In this document: positions 1 to 8,466 of the stretch, piece after piece
How positions within the stretch are numbered: position 1 is the first letter of the stretch
Layout: every line of letters begins with the position of its first letter
Source: RGIG990 sp045589455
GTDB lineage: Bacteria; Verrucomicrobiota; Kiritimatiellia; RFP12; UBA3636
Reading direction: 5' to 3'
Length of the DNA stretch: 64,000 bases
Assembly (NCBI GenBank): GCA_045589455.1
Contig: JAZNPC010000070.1
Location: 58,021-122,020 of the forward strand
The notes under the pieces: model-generated
Told to the model about the DNA's origin: nothing
Databases searched by the model: none
The model's input: only the letters and a program-made list of their open reading frames with translations
Made by a program: the position numbers and the translations under genes

Positions 1-1
1 A

Positions 2-1132
2 AAGCTCTTGATTATAGGTGTAGCACTATCAGTGTTTTTATTAAATGCACAGGCTACAGATTTATTTGAGTGTATTAAAGAAGCAGAAATTTGGCTAAAA
101 AGTTCTTATTCAGAGAACCCTGTAACGCTAAAAGTTGGACTTGAACGGCTTGAAAAGATAGGAGCATCTTCTCTTTCTGATGAGGAAAAGGTTCAGGAAA
201 TCAAAAATATGTTTCCAAAGGCATTTGAGAAAATTTCTGCTGAGGATGCCTTTGAAAAAGGAAACGAATTTTTTAATCAAGAGAATTACGCAGAAGCAGT
301 AAAGTGGTATCGCAAGGTCGCCGAGCAGGGTTATGCTGCTGCTCAATACAATTTGGGTTTATTCTATGGCATAGGTCAAGGCGTACCACAAGACTATGCA
401 GAAGCTGTGAAGTGGTATAGCAAGGCCGCTGAGCAGGGTCATACATTAGCTCAATACAATTTGGGTGTTTGCTATGAAAAAGGTCAAGGCGTTCCACAAG
501 ACTATGCAGAAGCAGCAAAGTGGTATCGCAAGGCCGCTGAGCAGCGTTATGCTAGAGCTCAATCCAATTTGGGTGTTTGCTATTACGAAGGTCAAGGCGT
601 TCCACAAAGTTACACTGAAGCTGTGAAGTGGTATCGCAAGGCCGCTGAGCAGGGTTATGCACTAGCTCAATGTAATTTGGGTGTTTGCTATGCCCAAGGT
701 AAAGGCGTGCCACAAGATTACACTGAAGCTGTGAAGTGGTATCGCAAGGCCGCCGAGCAGGGGGATGCTCAAGCTCAATGTAATTTGGGTTTTTCCTATA
801 CCCAAGGTCTAGGCGTGTCACAAGATTACACTGAAGCAGTTAAGTGGTATCGCAAGGCCGCCGAGCAAGGTGATGCAGGGGCTCAATCCAATTTGGGTGC
901 TTGTTATTATTATGGCAATGGTGTGCCACAAGATTACACTGAAGCAGCAAAGTGGTATCGCAAGGCAGCTGAGCAGGGATATGCACTAGCTCAATACAAT
1001 TTGGGTTGTTGCTATGGAAATGGTCAAGGCGTGTCACAAGATTATGAAGTAGCCGTGAAGTGGTTTCGCAAGGCCGCCGAGCAGGGACATGCGGGTGCCA
1101 TAGAAGTACTTAAAGAATTGGGAGAATATTAA
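2..1132 (+). CDS. Sel1-like repeat exported protein, 5' end cut by window
   Basis: The frame is open to the left edge, and the first residues are a hydrophobic stretch ending in LLNAQA, so the true start lies outside the window and this is the end of a signal peptide. After a charged spacer of about 70 residues, eight consecutive 36-residue Sel1/TPR-like units follow (seven full plus a C-terminal one). Each follows the pattern YxEAVKWYRKAAEQG, AQxNLG, GxGVPQ. Sel1 repeats form alpha-solenoids that act as protein-interaction scaffolds; the partner here is unknown. The units are nearly identical at DNA level, which suggests recent duplication. The gene ends in a strong terminator. The repeat family is certain, the role is not. 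Confidence 0.9.
   Translation, partial: KLLIIGVALSVFLLNAQATDLFECIKEAEIWLKSSYSENPVTLKVGLERLEKIGASSLSDEEKVQEIKNMFPKAFEKISAEDAFEKGNEFFNQENYAEAVKWYRKVAEQGYAAAQYNLGLFYGIGQGVPQDYAEAVKWYSKAAEQGHTLAQYNLGVCYEKGQGVPQDYAEAAKWYRKAAEQRYARAQSNLGVCYYEGQGVPQSYTEAVKWYRKAAEQGYALAQCNLGVCYAQGKGVPQDYTEAVKWYRKAAEQGDAQAQCNLGFSYTQGLGVSQDYTEAVKWYRKAAEQGDAGAQSNLGACYYYGNGVPQDYTEAAKWYRKAAEQGYALAQYNLGCCYGNGQGVSQDYEVAVKWFRKAAEQGHAGAIEVLKELGEY
285..1110 (+). repeat. 108-bp tandem repeats encoding Sel1 units
   Basis: About 7.5 in-frame copies of a 108-bp unit. Recurring words such as aagtggtatcgcaaggc and caatttgggt recur at 108-base steps. High nucleotide identity between copies makes copy-number change by recombination or slippage likely. 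Confidence 0.85.
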
Positions 1133-1199
1133 GGTGTAATAATCTACCTATTTTAGTCGGTTATAATAACAATTTAATTGCATACAGTTTTTTACAAAA

Positions 1200-1226
1200 G
1201 AGGTCGCGACAGCGGCCTCTTTTTGT
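1200..1226 (+). terminator. Rho-independent terminator after Sel1 gene
   Basis: Eight-base-pair stem gaggtcgc/gcggcctc (1200-1207 with 1212-1219, one G-T pair), 4-base loop, then a run of T. Confidence 0.9.
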
Positions 1227-1345
1227 GTCTTATAATTTTGTGTTAAAAAGAGTAAATAAAAGTTCATCTATTACAAAAGTGTGTTTTTCATGGTTCCTTG
1301 AATTTAGTCAGTTACGAAAAAATGCCACCCGCAAATTGTTTGTTG

Positions 1346-1375
1346 TTGTTTGTTGATAGTGTCGTATGATATACT
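1346..1375 (+). promoter_or_regulatory. Possible sigma70-type promoter of the amino-sugar operon
   Basis: TTGTTT at 1346-1351 and TATACT at 1370-1375, 18 bases apart, about 35 bases before the kinase start. The -35 lies in a TTG-rich run, so its exact position is uncertain. Confidence 0.4.
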
Positions 1376-1408
1376 ATTAAAAACTTCGTGGGGGAGAATA
1401 CTCAAATT

Positions 1409-2323
1409 ATGGTCTATATAGGTGTTGATGGCGGCGGAACAAAAACTGCTCTTGCTGCTTACGAAAATGGAGAATTGATTGCGAGCTCAAGAGTAGGTGC
1501 TTGCAATTATAATTTCATTGGAGTGGATGCTGCAGTCAAAAACCTAGTTGATGGAATTGCTTCCTTGGGTATCTCATTAGACCGTGTTGGAGCAGTTGGC
1601 TTTGGAGACCCATCTATCGATGATGTTGTCCCTGATGGAGTAGATACACCGACTGCACAATTCCTTAAGCAGGCTGAGGCAGCAATTGGTGTGCCTGTAT
1701 TTATAAGAAGTGATGCCTATATGACGCTTTTTGCATTGTCAGGTGGGGAGGAACCAGCAGTGCTTATGCTTTCTGGCACTGGCTCAATGGGTATTGCTGA
1801 GGATGCTGCAGGCAAAACAACTATTGTTGGTGGCTGGGGTCGCTTAACTAGTGACGAGGGAAGTGGATACTTTATTGCTCTTGAAGGCATAAAGGCAGCA
1901 TTACAGGCTGCAGATGGAATTGCCCCTGCAACATCTCTAACAGATGCAGTGGTTGATTATTTTGGTGTAAATAGTCCACGAGAATTGATTGGTGTTTTTT
2001 ATGGAGAGATAGCTCCTGATATTGCAGCCTTCTCTCGTGTTGTGGCAGAGTGTGCTATAGGTGGCGATAAGGTAGCAAATGAAATATTGCTTCGAGCAGC
2101 AGCTTTTCTTGCAGCATACACGCTACGTCTTATTGAGATAAGTGGTGCAAGGCTTGTCGGTGTTTATGGTAGTGTGCTTTGCAATGACAAGCTGGTACGC
2201 AAGGAGTTTGAGCGTTTGGTGCTTGAGAAATATCCTGACATAAGGCTTTGTGGGCCATCAATATCTCCAGAGAATGCAGCTGCAATTTATGCGCAAAAGC
2301 AGCTGTTAAAATCTATTTCTTAA
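1409..2323 (+). CDS. BadF/BadG-type sugar kinase, N-acetylglucosamine kinase-like
   Basis: 304 residues of the ASKHA fold: an N-terminal phosphate loop (VDGGGTKT, about residues 5-12), a central LSGTGS nucleotide-binding segment and a GGWGRLTSDEGSGY motif typical of the BadF/BadG/BcrA/BcrD ATPase family that includes N-acetylglucosamine kinases. It probably phosphorylates an amino sugar in the cytoplasm using ATP. An in-frame GTG at 1388 would add seven residues, but the GGGGGAG stretch at 1390-1396 lies upstream of the ATG at 1409 and the family starts near there, so ATG 1409 is preferred. It is the first gene of a four-gene operon with an epimerase, a UPF0309 SIS protein and an aldo-keto reductase. 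The exact substrate cannot be read from sequence. Confidence 0.82.
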   Translation: MVYIGVDGGGTKTALAAYENGELIASSRVGACNYNFIGVDAAVKNLVDGIASLGISLDRVGAVGFGDPSIDDVVPDGVDTPTAQFLKQAEAAIGVPVFIRSDAYMTLFALSGGEEPAVLMLSGTGSMGIAEDAAGKTTIVGGWGRLTSDEGSGYFIALEGIKAALQAADGIAPATSLTDAVVDYFGVNSPRELIGVFYGEIAPDIAAFSRVVAECAIGGDKVANEILLRAAAFLAAYTLRLIEISGARLVGVYGSVLCNDKLVRKEFERLVLEKYPDIRLCGPSISPENAAAIYAQKQLLKSIS

Positions 2324-2339
2324 AAGAAAGGAGCTTGTT

Positions 2340-3200
2340 ATGAGTTTAAATCAAAAACGTATTTTAGGTACACACATTTTTGCTAATGATGCCAATACTA
2401 CAGTTGTAGATCAGATTGCTATGCTAAAGAATATTGGCTTTGGTGCATTTTTTACTGAGTGGTGTCCAGAGCATACTGCTGAGTGGGCAGAGGCGGCCGC
2501 AAAGCATGGCATGATTTATCAATCTATTCATTCTCCATTTTGTGGTGAGTATGATGTTAGTAATTTGTGGCGAGGTGGTGAAGCAGGTGAATTTGTTACA
2601 AATAGCCTTATTGAGTGTGTAAGGGATTGTGCAAAGCACTCCATCCCTGTTATGGTTATTCATCCATTTATCGGATTTAGAGAGCATACACCTACTCAGG
2701 TTGGCTTGGATAATTATGCTCGTATAATTGAGATCGCTGAGGACTTGGGTGTAAAGCTAGGCTTTGAGAATGTTGAGGGAGAAGAATATCTTGCTGCAAT
2801 TATGGAGCGATTTTGGGCTTCGCCAGCTTGTGGCTTTTGCTTAGATACAGGTCATGAGCAGTGCTATAATGGTGGTAAGGATATGATGGCTCTCTATGGT
2901 GAAAAGCTATGCCACACGCATTTCAACGATAATCTAGGGATTGTGCTTCCTCCAGAGGCTTCTATTGATGATACGTGGCAAAACGATTTACATCTGACAA
3001 TGGGTGACGGGATAGTTGATTGGAAGGGTGTAATGGATCGCATTGATGCTTCTCCGTATGATGGTCCTATAATTTGTGAACTATCTCGCAATAATAAACC
3101 AAATCGAAATGATCATGATAAATATGCGGCAATGTCGCTTGAAGAGTTTTATCGCTTTGCCTTTGATAGATTAAGCAAGGTAGTTAATCGAGAAATTTAA
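2340..3200 (+). CDS. Sugar phosphate isomerase/epimerase (xylose-isomerase-like TIM barrel)
   Basis: 286 residues, 16 bases after the kinase, with a clear AAAGGAG site before the ATG. The protein looks like an AP-endonuclease-2/xylose-isomerase-type TIM barrel. Likely metal-binding acid and His residues lie in the segments LGFENVEGEE, FCLDTGHEQ and CHTHFNDN, and the last conserved acid is in ICELSRNN near the C-terminus. Such proteins isomerise or epimerise sugars or sugar phosphates in the cytoplasm. The operon suggests it handles the same amino sugar or derivative as its neighbours. Family is well supported; substrate is inferred only as carbohydrate. Confidence 0.82.
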   Translation: MSLNQKRILGTHIFANDANTTVVDQIAMLKNIGFGAFFTEWCPEHTAEWAEAAAKHGMIYQSIHSPFCGEYDVSNLWRGGEAGEFVTNSLIECVRDCAKHSIPVMVIHPFIGFREHTPTQVGLDNYARIIEIAEDLGVKLGFENVEGEEYLAAIMERFWASPACGFCLDTGHEQCYNGGKDMMALYGEKLCHTHFNDNLGIVLPPEASIDDTWQNDLHLTMGDGIVDWKGVMDRIDASPYDGPIICELSRNNKPNRNDHDKYAAMSLEEFYRFAFDRLSKVVNREI

Positions 3201-3223
3201 TTTAATGTTTATTGGGGGGGATA

Positions 3224-3958
3224 ATGGATACGGTAGAGCAATACGTGCAGGAGGTTAAAAGGCTTATTGATGCTGTCATGCAAACTCAGCGTGGGTTAAT
3301 AGAAAGAGCTGCTGAGCTTTCTGCAGAAGCCTTGTGTGGTGAGGGCTTTATTTTTACATTTGGAACAGGTCACTCCCATATCCTTGCAGAGGAGATATTT
3401 TATCGTGCCGGCGGTTTAGCAAGAGTTTGCCCAATTCTTGAGGATTCACTTATGCTTCACCGTGGTGCAGCAGCAAGCAGTATGTACGAGCGTGCTCCTG
3501 GGCTTGCCGGATTGCTCTTGGATAATGTTGATGCACTTCAATATGGTGGTGTGCTATTTCTTTTCTCAAATTCTGGTTGCAATACAGTTGCTGTTGAAAT
3601 GGCAGAGCTAGCCAAGAAACGTGGCTTAAAGACGGTTTGCATCACAAATATTACTCATTCCACTAAAATGAAGTCTCGTCACCCTGCAGGCTTGAAGCTA
3701 AAGGATGTGTGTGATGTTGTAATTGATAACTGCGGCTGCTATGGCGATGCAGCAATACCTTTTGGGGAGTATAGTGCTGGTGCAACCTCAACAGTAATTG
3801 GCTCAATGATTATGCAGGCAATAGTATGCAGGGCTATTGAGCTTTGCCAAGCAAAGGGCATAACACCTGAGCTATTTAGCTCTGCAAATACTTTGGGTGG
3901 AGACGAAAAGAATGCTGCTCACCTAAAAAAATATAAGCCACTTGTAAAGTCTTTATAA
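3224..3958 (+). CDS. SIS-domain phosphosugar-binding protein, UPF0309 family
   Basis: 244 residues covering a single SIS (sugar isomerase) domain. Features matching UPF0309 proteins are FTFGTGHSHILAEE, FYRAGGLA, LFLFSNSGCN (the phosphosugar-binding Ser loop), SRHPAG and a late GATSTVIG. SIS proteins bind phosphorylated sugars for isomerisation, ether cleavage or regulation. A TTG at 3212 is in frame, but the G-rich ribosome-binding stretch at 3214-3220 lies between it and ATG 3224, so ATG 3224 is used. Its place between an amino-sugar kinase-like gene and an oxidoreductase points to aminosugar phosphate catabolism, possibly MurNAc or GlcNAc derived. Confidence 0.85.
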   Translation: MDTVEQYVQEVKRLIDAVMQTQRGLIERAAELSAEALCGEGFIFTFGTGHSHILAEEIFYRAGGLARVCPILEDSLMLHRGAAASSMYERAPGLAGLLLDNVDALQYGGVLFLFSNSGCNTVAVEMAELAKKRGLKTVCITNITHSTKMKSRHPAGLKLKDVCDVVIDNCGCYGDAAIPFGEYSAGATSTVIGSMIMQAIVCRAIELCQAKGITPELFSSANTLGGDEKNAAHLKKYKPLVKSL

Positions 3959-3984
3959 AAATAATTATTTTGAAGGATTAAATT

Positions 3985-4980
3985 ATGGATACAAACTATG
4001 TTGCTAATGATGCTAGATATACAAAAATGAAGTATCGTCGTTGTGGACAATCTGGACTGCTTTTACCTATGGTTTCTCTTGGCTTTTGGCATAATTTTGG
4101 TTCAGGAATGCCGATAGATAATTCAAGAGCAATGATGCGTACTGCCTTCGATTTAGGAATTACACACTTTGATTTGGCTAATAACTATGGTCCTCCAGCA
4201 GGAAGTGCAGAGGAAACCTTTGGTAAAATCTTTGCTGAGGATTTCAAGCGTTATCGTGATGAAACAATTATTTCAACAAAGGCTGGCTATTATATGTGGC
4301 CAGGTCCTTATGGTGATTGGGGCTCTCGCAAATATTTGCTTTCCTCTCTAGATCAGAGCTTGAAGCGTATGAAGCTTGATTACGTTGATATTTTCTACTC
4401 TCATCGTCCTGACCCCAATACACCGCTTGAGGAAACAATGGGTGCTCTTGCAACTGCTGTTCAGCAGGGTAAGGCATTGTATGTGGGCATTTCTTCATAT
4501 AATCAGGAGCAGACCAGTAAGGCAACAGCTATTCTCAAGGATATGGGGGTTAGGTGCTTAATTCATCAGCCATCCTACAATATGTTTAATCGTTGGACAG
4601 AGGAGGATGGGCTTATCCCTACATTGGGTGAGCTTGGGCTAGGTATGATAGCTTTTTGTCCTCTAGCACAAGGCTTATTGACAAATCGCTATTTAAATGG
4701 TGTTCCTTCCGATTCTCGTATTGCAAAGGGTGAGTTGAATAAAGATCATTGTAGTGAGGATAAGCTTGCCAAGGTGCGCGAGATAGGCAAAATAGCAGAG
4801 GCTAGGGGAGTTAGCATTGCTCAGCTTGCATTGCTATGGGTATTACGTGATGAGCGCGTGACATCTGCTCTAATTGGTGCAAGCTCACCAAAGCAGATTA
4901 TTGAAAATGCTGCTATTGCTGAGATGGAGCCACTAACTTCCTCTGAAATTATGGACATTGAGCGTATACTTGCAAAATAG
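3985..4980 (+). CDS. gpr: Aldo-keto reductase, L-glyceraldehyde 3-phosphate reductase-like (YghZ)
   Basis: 331 residues, full length for the AKR14/YghZ group. It carries the group's signatures: YRRCGQSG, LGFWHNFG, HFDLANNYGPPAGSAEE (catalytic Asp and Tyr), STKAGYYMWPGPYGDWGSRK (catalytic Lys), HRPDPNTP and the C-terminal ALIGASS NADPH-binding segment. The E. coli homologue reduces L-glyceraldehyde 3-phosphate and other aldehydes with NADPH. It ends the operon and may detoxify or reduce an aldehyde or keto-sugar intermediate. Subfamily assignment is strong; the physiological substrate here is inferred. Confidence 0.85.
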   Translation: MDTNYVANDARYTKMKYRRCGQSGLLLPMVSLGFWHNFGSGMPIDNSRAMMRTAFDLGITHFDLANNYGPPAGSAEETFGKIFAEDFKRYRDETIISTKAGYYMWPGPYGDWGSRKYLLSSLDQSLKRMKLDYVDIFYSHRPDPNTPLEETMGALATAVQQGKALYVGISSYNQEQTSKATAILKDMGVRCLIHQPSYNMFNRWTEEDGLIPTLGELGLGMIAFCPLAQGLLTNRYLNGVPSDSRIAKGELNKDHCSEDKLAKVREIGKIAEARGVSIAQLALLWVLRDERVTSALIGASSPKQIIENAAIAEMEPLTSSEIMDIERILAK

Positions 4981-5094
4981 TAATTTTTCATAGTAAAAAT
5001 ATTATATATTTTTTATTGCAAGGGCATAATTTTTTTTGATATTATTTGCGAATTATCGGTGCTTATTATGCCGATGTTCCAACAAAGGAGACAT

Positions 5095-6360
5095 ATGAAA
5101 AACAAACATGACATGGTGGTTGTACTTGACTTTGGTGCTATTAATAGTCAGGCAGCAGCAAAAGAGATTCGTTCATTGAATATTTATTGTGAGGTTCTCC
5201 CATATTCAGCAAGTGCAGAGCGCATTGCAGAGAAGAATCCAAAGGCTATCGTTTTACAGCGTGGCAAGGCTTGCGGCGAGGCAACATTCGGTAAAGAGCC
5301 AGCAGCTGATTTATCTGCATTCAATGTCCCTGTAATCGATTTAATAGATAGCGAGATCACAGCTGAAGCTCTTGATAAGGAGCTAGCTAAGTGTGAAATC
5401 AACCGCGACTGGACAACTGAGGCATTTATCGAAGAGGCAATTGCTGATATTCGTGAGCAGGTAGGCGACAAGAGAGTGCTTCTTGCAATGTCTGGCGGTG
5501 TTGATTCATCTGTTTGTGCATTGCTTGTTCACAAGGCAGTTGGCAGTCAGCTATCAAGTGTATTTGTTGACCATGGTTTGATGCGTAAGGGTGAGCCAGA
5601 TGAGATTGAGCGAGTATTTGTTAAGCAGTTTGGCGTGAACTTAACACATGTTAAGGGTGAAGAGCGCTTCCTAAAGCGTCTTGCTGGTGTTGAGGATCCA
5701 GAAACAAAGCGCAAGATTATCGGTGAAGAGTTTATTCGTGTATTTGAGGAAGAGGCACGTAAGGCTGGTAAGCCAGAGTTTCTTGTTCAGGGCACAATTT
5801 ACCCAGATATCATTGAGAGTGGAGGCGATGGTGGTAAGAAGGTTAAGGCACACCACAATGTTGGCGGTCTTCCAAAGGATATTGAGTTCAAGGGTCTTGT
5901 TGAGCCTCTAAAGTATTTGTTTAAGGACGAGGTACGCAAGGTTGCAAAGGCTCTTGGCTTGCCAGATTCAATTGCAAAGCGTCAGCCATTCCCTGGTCCA
6001 GGTCTAGGAGTACGCTGCATTGGTGAGCTAACAAAGGCAAAGCTTGATATTCTACGCGATGTTGATGCAATCTTCCGTAAGGCAATCGTTGACAATGGCT
6101 TTGAGGGTCAGGCTAGCCAGTATTTTGCAGTTTTGACAGCAAATCGTTCTGTTGGTGTAACTAACGATGCACGTACATATGCTTACACAGTTGCTCTACG
6201 TGCTGTTAAGACAACAGACTTTATGACTGCTAAATTTGTAAAGCTACCAATGGATATGTTGGAGAAGGTTTCTGAGGAAATCACAAATACAGTTCCTGAA
6301 GTAAACAGAGTAGTTTATGATATTACAAGCAAGCCACCAGCAACAATTGAGTGGGAATAA
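5095..6360 (+). CDS. guaA: GMP synthetase with vestigial glutaminase domain
   Basis: 421 residues against about 510-525 for ordinary GuaA. The ATP-pyrophosphatase domain is intact (PP-loop SGGVDSS, VDHGLMRKGE, QGTIYPD, HHNVGGLP) and so is the dimerisation domain (PFPGPGLGVR ... ending KPPATIEWE), so amination of XMP to GMP is expected. The N-terminal class I glutamine amidotransferase domain is only about 100 residues: it keeps the opening strand (VVVLDFG, YCEVLPY, NPKAIVL, NVPVIDL), then jumps to the linker before the PP-loop. The nucleophile-elbow GxCYG and the later His-x-Glu pair are absent, so it cannot hydrolyse glutamine and presumably uses free ammonia or a partner. Start: ATG 5095 has AAAGGAG just upstream; an in-frame ATG at 5059 does not. 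A terminator follows. Confidence 0.93.
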   Translation: MKNKHDMVVVLDFGAINSQAAAKEIRSLNIYCEVLPYSASAERIAEKNPKAIVLQRGKACGEATFGKEPAADLSAFNVPVIDLIDSEITAEALDKELAKCEINRDWTTEAFIEEAIADIREQVGDKRVLLAMSGGVDSSVCALLVHKAVGSQLSSVFVDHGLMRKGEPDEIERVFVKQFGVNLTHVKGEERFLKRLAGVEDPETKRKIIGEEFIRVFEEEARKAGKPEFLVQGTIYPDIIESGGDGGKKVKAHHNVGGLPKDIEFKGLVEPLKYLFKDEVRKVAKALGLPDSIAKRQPFPGPGLGVRCIGELTKAKLDILRDVDAIFRKAIVDNGFEGQASQYFAVLTANRSVGVTNDARTYAYTVALRAVKTTDFMTAKFVKLPMDMLEKVSEEITNTVPEVNRVVYDITSKPPATIEWE

Positions 6361-6409
6361 GCTGTAATATTAATTGGGGTCGTGTAATTTCAGCTTAAAT
6401 TACACATCT

Positions 6410-6440
6410 GGCTGCTGGGTTTTTCCGGCAGCCTTTTTTG
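6410..6440 (+). terminator. Rho-independent terminator after guaA
   Basis: Nine-base-pair stem ggctgctgg/ccggcagcc (6410-6418 with 6425-6433, one G-T pair) followed by six T. Confidence 0.92.
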
Positions 6441-6527
6441 TAAACACTTGATATTCACACAACTATTTGATATCTTTTTAGTAATTAAAAATCAGTATAG
6501 TTTTCAACTTTTTGTGGAATAAAATTA

Positions 6528-7604
6528 ATGAAATTTAAGAGTTTAACCCGAGGAATGGGTATTGGTGGCTGGCTAACAAATTATAAGCGTTTTAATGTAC
6601 TCCCTATGGATTGGAGACTACCAATAACAATTGGAGATTTGGAGCATTTTGCCACATATATCACTATGAAAGATATTGAATATATAGCAAGCCTTGGTAT
6701 GGACCATATTCGGTTAGGCTTTGACCAAATTGTTATAGAGGAGGCCCCAGGAAGTTATCGAGAAGAAACATTTAAGCATATAGACAATTTTATTTCATGG
6801 TGCGAGGATGTTAATGTTCTTCCTGTTCTTAATATGCATAAAGCAATTGGTAATTATTGCGATATTCAGGAAGAGGTTACATTATTTGATTCAAAGGAAT
6901 TGCAACAGCGTTTTATCGATGTGTGGGTTGAGTTTGAAAAACGTTATTCAGACAAGCCTGATGTGGCTTTTGAGCTGCTAAATGAGGTGCGTGATATTCC
7001 TGATGAGCTTTGGAATGATTTGGCAGAGAGAACAATTAACGCTATTCGTGCATTGAATAAGACACGCGTGATAATTGTTGGTTGTTGCTGTTGGGGCAGT
7101 TGCTCTCGTCTAAAGAATTTACGTCTTTATGATGATCCAAACATCATTTATACATATCATTTCTATGATCCACATGAATTTACTCATCAACGTGGTGTGT
7201 TGATGTGTTGTCCTTTATACTATAATCGCCATATGCCTTATCCATGTGACGATATTGAACGCTATCGTGAATATCATCGACTTGTCCACAAATCAGAGAA
7301 TCCTCTTCCAAATTATGATAAAATAGACAAGAAGTTTCTTCGTGATTTAATGCAGCCTGCATTTGATTGGATTGAAGAGCATCCTGACAAGGTCTTATGG
7401 CTAGGTGAATTTGGTACAATTCGTCATGCAAACATAGAGTGGCGAGTAAACTATATGCAAGATGTTATTAGTATGGCCAAAGAGCATGATATTGGATACT
7501 GTGTTTGGAATTATTTAAGCACACCAAATGATGGTAATCGCTTTAGTTTGGTTGATGACGATAATCGTAAAATTTTGGACATGCGGTTGCTTGGTGAGCA
7601 ATAA
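6528..7604 (+). CDS. Glycoside hydrolase family 5-like (cytoplasmic)
   Basis: 358 residues of a (beta/alpha)8 barrel. GH5-type landmarks: GMGIGGWLTNY near the N-terminus, HIRLGFDQ, LPVLNMHKA, the acid/base Glu in FELLNEV (about residue 153), HFYDPHEFTHQ, and the nucleophile Glu in WLGEFGT (about residue 294). GH5 enzymes hydrolyse beta-linked glucans, mannans or glycoconjugates with retention. No signal peptide is present (the protein begins MKFKSLTRG), so it probably acts in the cytoplasm on imported oligosaccharides. It stands alone between guaA and rsmE. Subfamily and substrate are not determinable by eye. Confidence 0.85.
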   Translation: MKFKSLTRGMGIGGWLTNYKRFNVLPMDWRLPITIGDLEHFATYITMKDIEYIASLGMDHIRLGFDQIVIEEAPGSYREETFKHIDNFISWCEDVNVLPVLNMHKAIGNYCDIQEEVTLFDSKELQQRFIDVWVEFEKRYSDKPDVAFELLNEVRDIPDELWNDLAERTINAIRALNKTRVIIVGCCCWGSCSRLKNLRLYDDPNIIYTYHFYDPHEFTHQRGVLMCCPLYYNRHMPYPCDDIERYREYHRLVHKSENPLPNYDKIDKKFLRDLMQPAFDWIEEHPDKVLWLGEFGTIRHANIEWRVNYMQDVISMAKEHDIGYCVWNYLSTPNDGNRFSLVDDDNRKILDMRLLGEQ

Positions 7605-7715
7605 TAAGAAAAAATATAGCAAACATCAGTAAATAATTTATAAGTGTTATAGATAGATTGGTTTCAACCACTAATTGATTTAAATGGTATTATATAATGC
7701 CTTGATTTATAAATT

Positions 7716-8441
7716 ATGAATATAATTCTTATAGACAAAGATGAAATAAGCGAAGAACAGCTTGTTGAGCTAGATGGCAGAAGATTTGAGCATATTAAAA
7801 ATGTTCTTAAATCTATGGTTGGAGATGTACTTCGGGTTGGTATAATTGGGGAAAAACGTTACCAAGCAAAGTTAGTAAAGATGTGCGAATCTAGTTGTGT
7901 AATCCAATTATACAAAGACCTTCCAAGCTTTGCAGAGCCTTCCTTAGATTTAATTTTGGCACTACCACGCCCCAAATGCATGAAAAGGCTATGGGCACAG
8001 CTATCTGCTGTAGGCTTTAAACGAATATTTATTGTTAATGCAGAGAAGGTTGAGAAGGTTTATTGGGGCAGTACAACCTTGTCTGAAGATATTTACAAGC
8101 CTTTATTACTAGAAGGGCTAGAGCAGAGTGGTGATACTATTTTGCCTGAGGTCCGTTTTATAAAGCGTCTTCGACCCTTTTTAGAGGATGAAGCTTCTGA
8201 GCTATTTGCGAATTGTCAAAAGATTATTGCCCATCCATATGACAGTGTAATAAAGCCATTGACATCCGAAGAATTGGCTCACAACAATATGCGGAGGGTT
8301 GTCGCAGTTGGGCCAGAAGGAGGTTGGGGTACCTTCGAACTAGGTCTTTTTGCTGAGGCCGGTTTTAAATTGTTCTCACTGGGTGAACGTATATTACGTA
8401 CTGACACAGCTGTTATCTCTTTAGCTGCAATACTTGCTTAA
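7716..8441 (+). CDS. rsmE: 16S rRNA (uracil(1498)-N3)-methyltransferase
   Basis: 241 residues, the usual RsmE length. An N-terminal PUA-like part is followed by a SPOUT/alpha-beta-knot domain with the SAM-binding segments VAVGPEGGWGTFE and LGERILRTDTAVISLAA, which are diagnostic. The enzyme methylates U1498 of 16S rRNA in the small subunit decoding region using S-adenosylmethionine. An AT-rich leader with a TATAAT at 7693-7698 precedes it. Confidence 0.93.
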   Translation: MNIILIDKDEISEEQLVELDGRRFEHIKNVLKSMVGDVLRVGIIGEKRYQAKLVKMCESSCVIQLYKDLPSFAEPSLDLILALPRPKCMKRLWAQLSAVGFKRIFIVNAEKVEKVYWGSTTLSEDIYKPLLLEGLEQSGDTILPEVRFIKRLRPFLEDEASELFANCQKIIAHPYDSVIKPLTSEELAHNNMRRVVAVGPEGGWGTFELGLFAEAGFKLFSLGERILRTDTAVISLAAILA

Positions 8442-8466
8442 TGTTTTTTTATATTAATTTAGGCAT

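Noticed and set aside
552..1037. - strand ORFs opposite the Sel1 repeats
   Set aside because: Their His/Asn/Arg-rich repeated translations are antisense copies of the Sel1 unit.
1388..1408. GTG start for the sugar kinase
   Set aside because: The ribosome-binding stretch is downstream of this codon, and the family starts at the later ATG.
5059..5094. Earlier ATG for guaA
   Set aside because: The strong AAAGGAG lies after it, in front of ATG 5095; the added residues have no similarity to GuaA.
7658..7698. Promoter pair ahead of rsmE
   Set aside because: A TATAAT exists at 7693-7698, but no -35 hexamer at acceptable spacing was found.
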